In this document: positions 5,336 through 8,270 of the stretch, piece after piece
How positions within the stretch are numbered: position 1 is the stretch's first letter
Layout: every line of letters begins with the position of its first letter
Source of the DNA: an uncultured Mycoplasmatota bacterium
GTDB lineage: Bacteria > Bacillota_I > Bacilli_A > RF39 > UBA660
Assembly: GCA_900543825.1 (NCBI GenBank)
Contig: UQSR01000018.1
Coordinates: 1 to 8,270, forward strand
DNA length: 8,270 bases
Direction: 5' to 3'
Translations under genes and position numbers: made by a program
The notes under the pieces: model-generated
The model's database searches: none
The model's input: only the letters and a program-made list of their open reading frames with translations
Told to the model about the DNA's origin: nothing

Positions 5336-5441
5336 TCTCCAAAGAAGTATCATATATGATGTTAGTAAAAAATCAAAGGGTAAGTATGTTATAATAATTA
5401 ATGAAGTAGAAGGAATAACCTATAAAAATATAAACTACTAA
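5302..5441 (+). pseudogene. Out-of-frame coding debris
   Basis: Two coding-like stretches in different frames follow the toxin start: NYNTLNQNNIVSKEVSY in one frame (5305-5355), and, after a shift near 5357, DVSKKSKGKYVIIINEVEGI leading to a TAA at 5439-5441 in another. Together they read like the C-terminal end of a protein after a frameshift, either of the toxin-like gene after an internal deletion or of an unrelated gene. I do not recognise the family. The ribosome site of tag (AAAGGAG) overlaps the final stop codon. Confidence 0.4.
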
Positions 5442-5453
5442 AGGAGAAGAAAT

Positions 5454-5999
5454 ATGAATAGATGTAAATGGTGCAATATAAATAATCCTAAGTATATAGA
5501 TTATCACGATAACGAATGGGGAATATTAAAAACAGATGATAACTATCTATTTGAAATGCTTATATTAGAAACATTTCAAATAGGATTATCATGGGAATGT
5601 GTACTTAATAAAAGAGAAGAATTTAAAAAAGCCTATGATAATTTTGATTTAGATAAAGTATGCAATTATAACAATGACAAAATCAAAGAACTAGAAAACA
5701 ATCCCAATATTATTAGAAACAAATCAAAAATAAAAGCCAGCGTTAATAACGCTAAAATATTTAAAAGTATCAAAGAAGAATATCATAGTTTTTACAATTA
5801 TTTAAAAACATTTACTAATAACAAAATAATATATGAATATAATAAAACAACATCATCCTTATCAGATAAAATATCCAAAGATTTAAAAAGAAGAGGAATG
5901 ACATTTATAGGAAGTATTACAATATATTCCTATCTCCAAGCAATAGGTATTATCTATTCCCATGATAAAGATTGTTATTTATTTAAAACAAATAAATAA
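5454..5999 (+). CDS. tag: DNA-3-methyladenine glycosylase I
   Basis: The protein has 181 residues, close to the usual length of Tag. It removes 3-methyladenine from alkylated DNA in base excision repair, in the cytoplasm. The zinc-binding residues are all present: C4 near the N-terminus, H18 in YHDNEWG (17-23), and H170 and C174 in HDKDC. The base-recognition part FEMLILETFQIGLSW (33-47) keeps E39 and W47, equivalent to E38 and W46 in E. coli Tag. IIRNKSKIKASVNNAKIF (91-108) is the helix-hairpin-helix region, and SDKISKDLKRRGMTFIG (137-153) is the characteristic C-terminal block. The ATG at 5454 follows AAAGGAG (5440-5446). No convincing promoter is seen directly upstream, so it may be read from within the debris region. 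It is probably followed in the same transcript by the GerMN gene 70 bases later. Confidence 0.95.
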   Translation: MNRCKWCNINNPKYIDYHDNEWGILKTDDNYLFEMLILETFQIGLSWECVLNKREEFKKAYDNFDLDKVCNYNNDKIKELENNPNIIRNKSKIKASVNNAKIFKSIKEEYHSFYNYLKTFTNNKIIYEYNKTTSSLSDKISKDLKRRGMTFIGSITIYSYLQAIGIIYSHDKDCYLFKTNK

Positions 6000-6069
6000 A
6001 ATATAAATTAATATATATAGAAATATTCTAAAAACAAATAACAATACATATATATAACTAGGTGATTTT

Positions 6070-7032
6070 ATGTTAAAAAGAATGTCTATAAAAAAAATAA
6101 TGGTATCAACATGTGCCATTATAGTTTTATTAATAATTTATATTTTACCAGATAATAGTAGAGAAATAAAACTAAAAAACAATAAAATAGAATATATAAG
6201 TAACGATATAGTAGGAACAATATATTTAGTTGATAGTAATAATTACGTAGCCAGAACAAGTATACCAACTTGTAAATGTGAAGGAGTGGACATAGCCAAA
6301 GACCTACTAGAAGGATTAATAATAGATGGAAACAAATCAGATATAATACCCAATGGTTTTAGAAGTATATTACCATCAGGAACAAGTATATTAAATCTAG
6401 AATTAAAAGATAAAACACTAACCATAAACTTCTCTAAAGAATTATTAGAAGTATCCCCTAATGAAGAAAGAAAAATGATAGAATCAATAGTATATACCCT
6501 TACTAGTATAAAAGGAATAGATAAAATAAAAATACAAGTAGATTCTTCTCCATTAACAAAACTACCAAATAGTAAAGAACAATTACCAGAAGAATTAGAT
6601 AAAAACTATGGTATAAACAAAACATATGACCTAGTAACCACTAATAACATAATATCATATACAACATATTACGTAAACAAATATAATAATAACGAATACT
6701 ATGTACCAGTAACCAAATATATAAATAATAAAGATAACGATATCATAAAAATAATAATAAAAGAACTAAGTAGTTCACCCATATATGAAACAAATCTAAT
6801 GAGTTATTTAAATGCTGGAGCAGTATTAGAAGATTACGAATTATTAGATAACAATCTAAAACTAAATTTCAACGAATTATTATTAAACGATATAAACAAA
6901 AAAAACCTTCTAGAAGAAGTAATATATACCATAAGTTTATCTATGGATAACTATTATAATAACCTAGAAACAGTATCATTTTATATAAATGATGAAGAAG
7001 TATATACAGTAAACATAAATGACATAAAATAA
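6070..7032 (+). CDS. Membrane-anchored protein with two GerMN (sporulation/germination-type) domains
   Basis: The protein has 320 residues. A basic N-terminus and one hydrophobic segment (about 8-26) act as an uncleaved anchor or signal; no lipobox is seen. Two copies of the GerMN fold follow. The first, about 48-160, has the blocks IPNGFRSILPSGTSILNLEL, LTINFSKELLEVSPNEERKM and IESIVYTLTSIKGIDKI. The second, about 197-315, is more divergent, with YYVPVTKY, LKLNFNELLL and LLEEVIYTIS. GerM of Bacillus carries this pair of domains and links forespore and mother-cell complexes. In organisms that do not sporulate the domain appears in envelope proteins of unknown role, so sporulation should not be inferred from this gene alone. 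The ATG at 6070 follows AGGTGA (6060-6065). The gene ends just before the promoter of the next gene and has no separate terminator. Confidence 0.85.
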   Translation: MLKRMSIKKIMVSTCAIIVLLIIYILPDNSREIKLKNNKIEYISNDIVGTIYLVDSNNYVARTSIPTCKCEGVDIAKDLLEGLIIDGNKSDIIPNGFRSILPSGTSILNLELKDKTLTINFSKELLEVSPNEERKMIESIVYTLTSIKGIDKIKIQVDSSPLTKLPNSKEQLPEELDKNYGINKTYDLVTTNNIISYTTYYVNKYNNNEYYVPVTKYINNKDNDIIKIIIKELSSSPIYETNLMSYLNAGAVLEDYELLDNNLKLNFNELLLNDINKKNLLEEVIYTISLSMDNYYNNLETVSFYINDEEVYTVNINDIK

Positions 7033-7061
7033 TTGACTAATTTATTATCTAATGTTATACT
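7033..7061 (+). promoter_or_regulatory. Strong promoter of the surface-protein gene
   Basis: TTGACT (7033-7038) and TATACT (7056-7061) are spaced by 17 bases and begin right at the end of the GerMN gene. The leader would be only about 20 bases long before the ATG at 7088, with ribosome site AGGTGAT (7077-7083). Confidence 0.8.
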
Positions 7062-7077
7062 CTATATATAGAGTATA
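7056..7077. promoter_or_regulatory. Perfect 22-bp palindrome covering the -10 and start site
   Basis: The two 11-base arms (TATACTCTATA at 7056-7066 and its exact complement at 7067-7077) meet without a spacer. The left end is the -10 box itself and the right end touches the ribosome site. This is the position of a repressor operator. If transcription starts upstream, it would instead form a hairpin that hides the ribosome site. Confidence 0.6.
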
Positions 7078-7087
7078 GGTGATAAAG

Positions 7088-8270
7088 ATGGATATAAATA
7101 GAAAAATAAAAATATCTGGTTTAATAATAGGAATACTATTATTTATCGTATTAATATCAGGATTTAGTTACGCTTATTATAGTTCTGTAGCAACAGATAC
7201 ATCCAGTGTAAAAGGTACCGCTGGATGTTTTGTAGTAGATCATGTAAAAGGTAATAATGTAACAGGAAACGTAATATTATTTGATGAAAACAAAATAATA
7301 ACAAATAACAACATAACAGTTAAAGACGGAATGCAACTAACATATGTAACCGCAGGTATTAATAACGCATGTACTATTGACGGATATATGATTATGAAAA
7401 TGAATGTCAAAACATTAAATTCAGCCTTCATAACCGGAGAAAGTAAAGGAGCATTCAAATACGCTATAGCCAAATATTCACCAACAACCTATACATCTCC
7501 TAGTATATCAACATTAAAAAACAAATCATTTGAAATAATAAAAACAGCCAGTATAACATCTACTGGAGAACAAACAATATTAACAAAACAATTACCACAT
7601 AGTACCAAAGATGGTTATCTAATAATATTCTATATCGATGGAGATAAAGCCTTTAACGATGCTGGCAATACCTCATTCAGTGCCACTATAACTGCAGAAG
7701 CAAGTCAAGGTAACGCTCCAGAAAAAGCTTCTGCACTAATAACTAACCTATATAATAATAGTACCAAGACACCAGTAAAAAATAATAGTATTACATATCA
7801 GTATGATACTAGAAATAACCTAATGCAAGATACTGCTGGTAATATAAGATACTATGGGGCCTCTCCTAACAACTATATATACTTTAATTGTGATAGTTAT
7901 CCTAGTACTAACTGTGAACTATGGAGAATAATAGGAGTATTTGATGGTAAAATAAAACTAATAAGAAATGAATCAATAGGCAAATATTCCTGGGATACAT
8001 CCGCATCATCAGTAAACTCAGGATATGGCATAAATGAATGGAATCAAGCTGATTTAATGAAACTTCTTAATCCAGGTCACGAATCGGAATCAGTAGGAGG
8101 AAGTCTATATTATAATAGCAGGTCAGGTACATGCTATAATAGCAATAATAATGCTACTAAATCATGCAATTTTACTAGTACAGGTATAAAAAATGATACA
8201 ACAAGAAATATGATAGCAGAGACAACATGGAATCTTGGAGGGTGGAACTCATCAGACATATTTTCTAATG
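7088..8270 (+). CDS. Large secreted surface protein, N-terminal part (runs off the window)
   Basis: 394 residues are visible and the frame is open at the right edge. A basic start and hydrophobic core (about 8-26) end in GFSYAYYSS, which looks like a signal peptide with cleavage after SYA and is reminiscent of SipW-type substrates. Residues 40-235 are strand-rich and contain single Cys residues (C47 and one near 98) that could form a disulfide. From about 255 a distinct domain begins: NYIYFNC, NCELWRIIGVFDGKIKLIRN, ESIGKYSWD, GINEWNQADLMKLLNPG, GGSLYYN, further paired Cys, and TRNMIAETTWNLGGWN at the edge. I know this block as a recurrent domain of large surface proteins in uncultured gut Bacilli, without an assigned function. 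The gene has its own strong promoter and an overlapping palindrome. Confidence 0.8.
   Translation, partial: MDINRKIKISGLIIGILLFIVLISGFSYAYYSSVATDTSSVKGTAGCFVVDHVKGNNVTGNVILFDENKIITNNNITVKDGMQLTYVTAGINNACTIDGYMIMKMNVKTLNSAFITGESKGAFKYAIAKYSPTTYTSPSISTLKNKSFEIIKTASITSTGEQTILTKQLPHSTKDGYLIIFYIDGDKAFNDAGNTSFSATITAEASQGNAPEKASALITNLYNNSTKTPVKNNSITYQYDTRNNLMQDTAGNIRYYGASPNNYIYFNCDSYPSTNCELWRIIGVFDGKIKLIRNESIGKYSWDTSASSVNSGYGINEWNQADLMKLLNPGHESESVGGSLYYNSRSGTCYNSNNNATKSCNFTSTGIKNDTTRNMIAETTWNLGGWNSSDIFSN

Noticed and set aside
6243..6425. 60-codon minus-strand ORF
   Set aside because: It lies wholly inside the GerMN gene, whose domain motifs are clear. It has no ribosome site or family resemblance and is a shadow.
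7240..7473. 77-codon minus-strand ORF
   Set aside because: It lies inside the surface-protein gene, whose frame continues through with recognisable motifs. Its hydrophobicity is a by-product of AT-rich antisense codons.

Overview
The window is very AT-rich. It has tightly packed genes, strong Shine-Dalgarno sites, sigma-A-type promoters and standard stop codons (nearly all TAA, with Trp always TGG). Together with the gene families (VanZ, Xre regulators with membrane anchors, collagen-like Gly-X-Y protein, GerMN-domain protein, and a large surface protein of a type common in uncultured gut Bacilli), this suggests a low-GC Gram-positive, probably a gut-associated Bacillota of the Bacilli/RF39/Erysipelotrichales kind. 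The exact taxon cannot be read from the sequence.

Layout. Positions 1-2390 hold the tail of one gene, a GNAT acetyltransferase, a VanZ-family membrane protein with an extra C-terminal ectodomain, and an Xre-type regulator with a transmembrane anchor, closed by a good rho-independent terminator. Positions 2400-3480 hold a collagen-like gene interrupted by a TGA exactly where a Gly codon is expected. A reading frame for a prealbumin-like beta-sandwich domain follows in another frame, then a hairpin and a tiny possible membrane ORF. Positions 3537-4872 hold a complete toxin-antitoxin operon behind a perfect consensus promoter. It comprises an MqsR-like toxin and an antitoxin that joins a YgiT/MqsA zinc finger, an HTH and a Panacea (DUF4065/SocA-like) domain.

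Directly downstream (about 4968-5441) is what looks like the wreck of a second, different toxin-antitoxin locus of type III. The order is promoter, a 48-nt unit bounded by two copies of GAAAATGTT and able to fold as an H-type pseudoknot, an intrinsic terminator, and then the first ~45 codons of a probable CptN/ToxN-like toxin followed by out-of-frame debris. This is the most interesting part of the window. The RNA half appears intact while the toxin is broken, as expected of an orphan RNA antitoxin.

From 5454 onwards the content looks like ordinary chromosome: DNA-3-methyladenine glycosylase I (tag), a membrane-anchored double GerMN protein, and the N-terminal 394 residues of a secreted surface protein whose promoter overlaps a perfect 22-bp palindrome. 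Codon choice also changes near 5450, with more CTA-Leu and AAC-Asn to the right. This supports a boundary between an accessory, defence-rich left part and a backbone right part.
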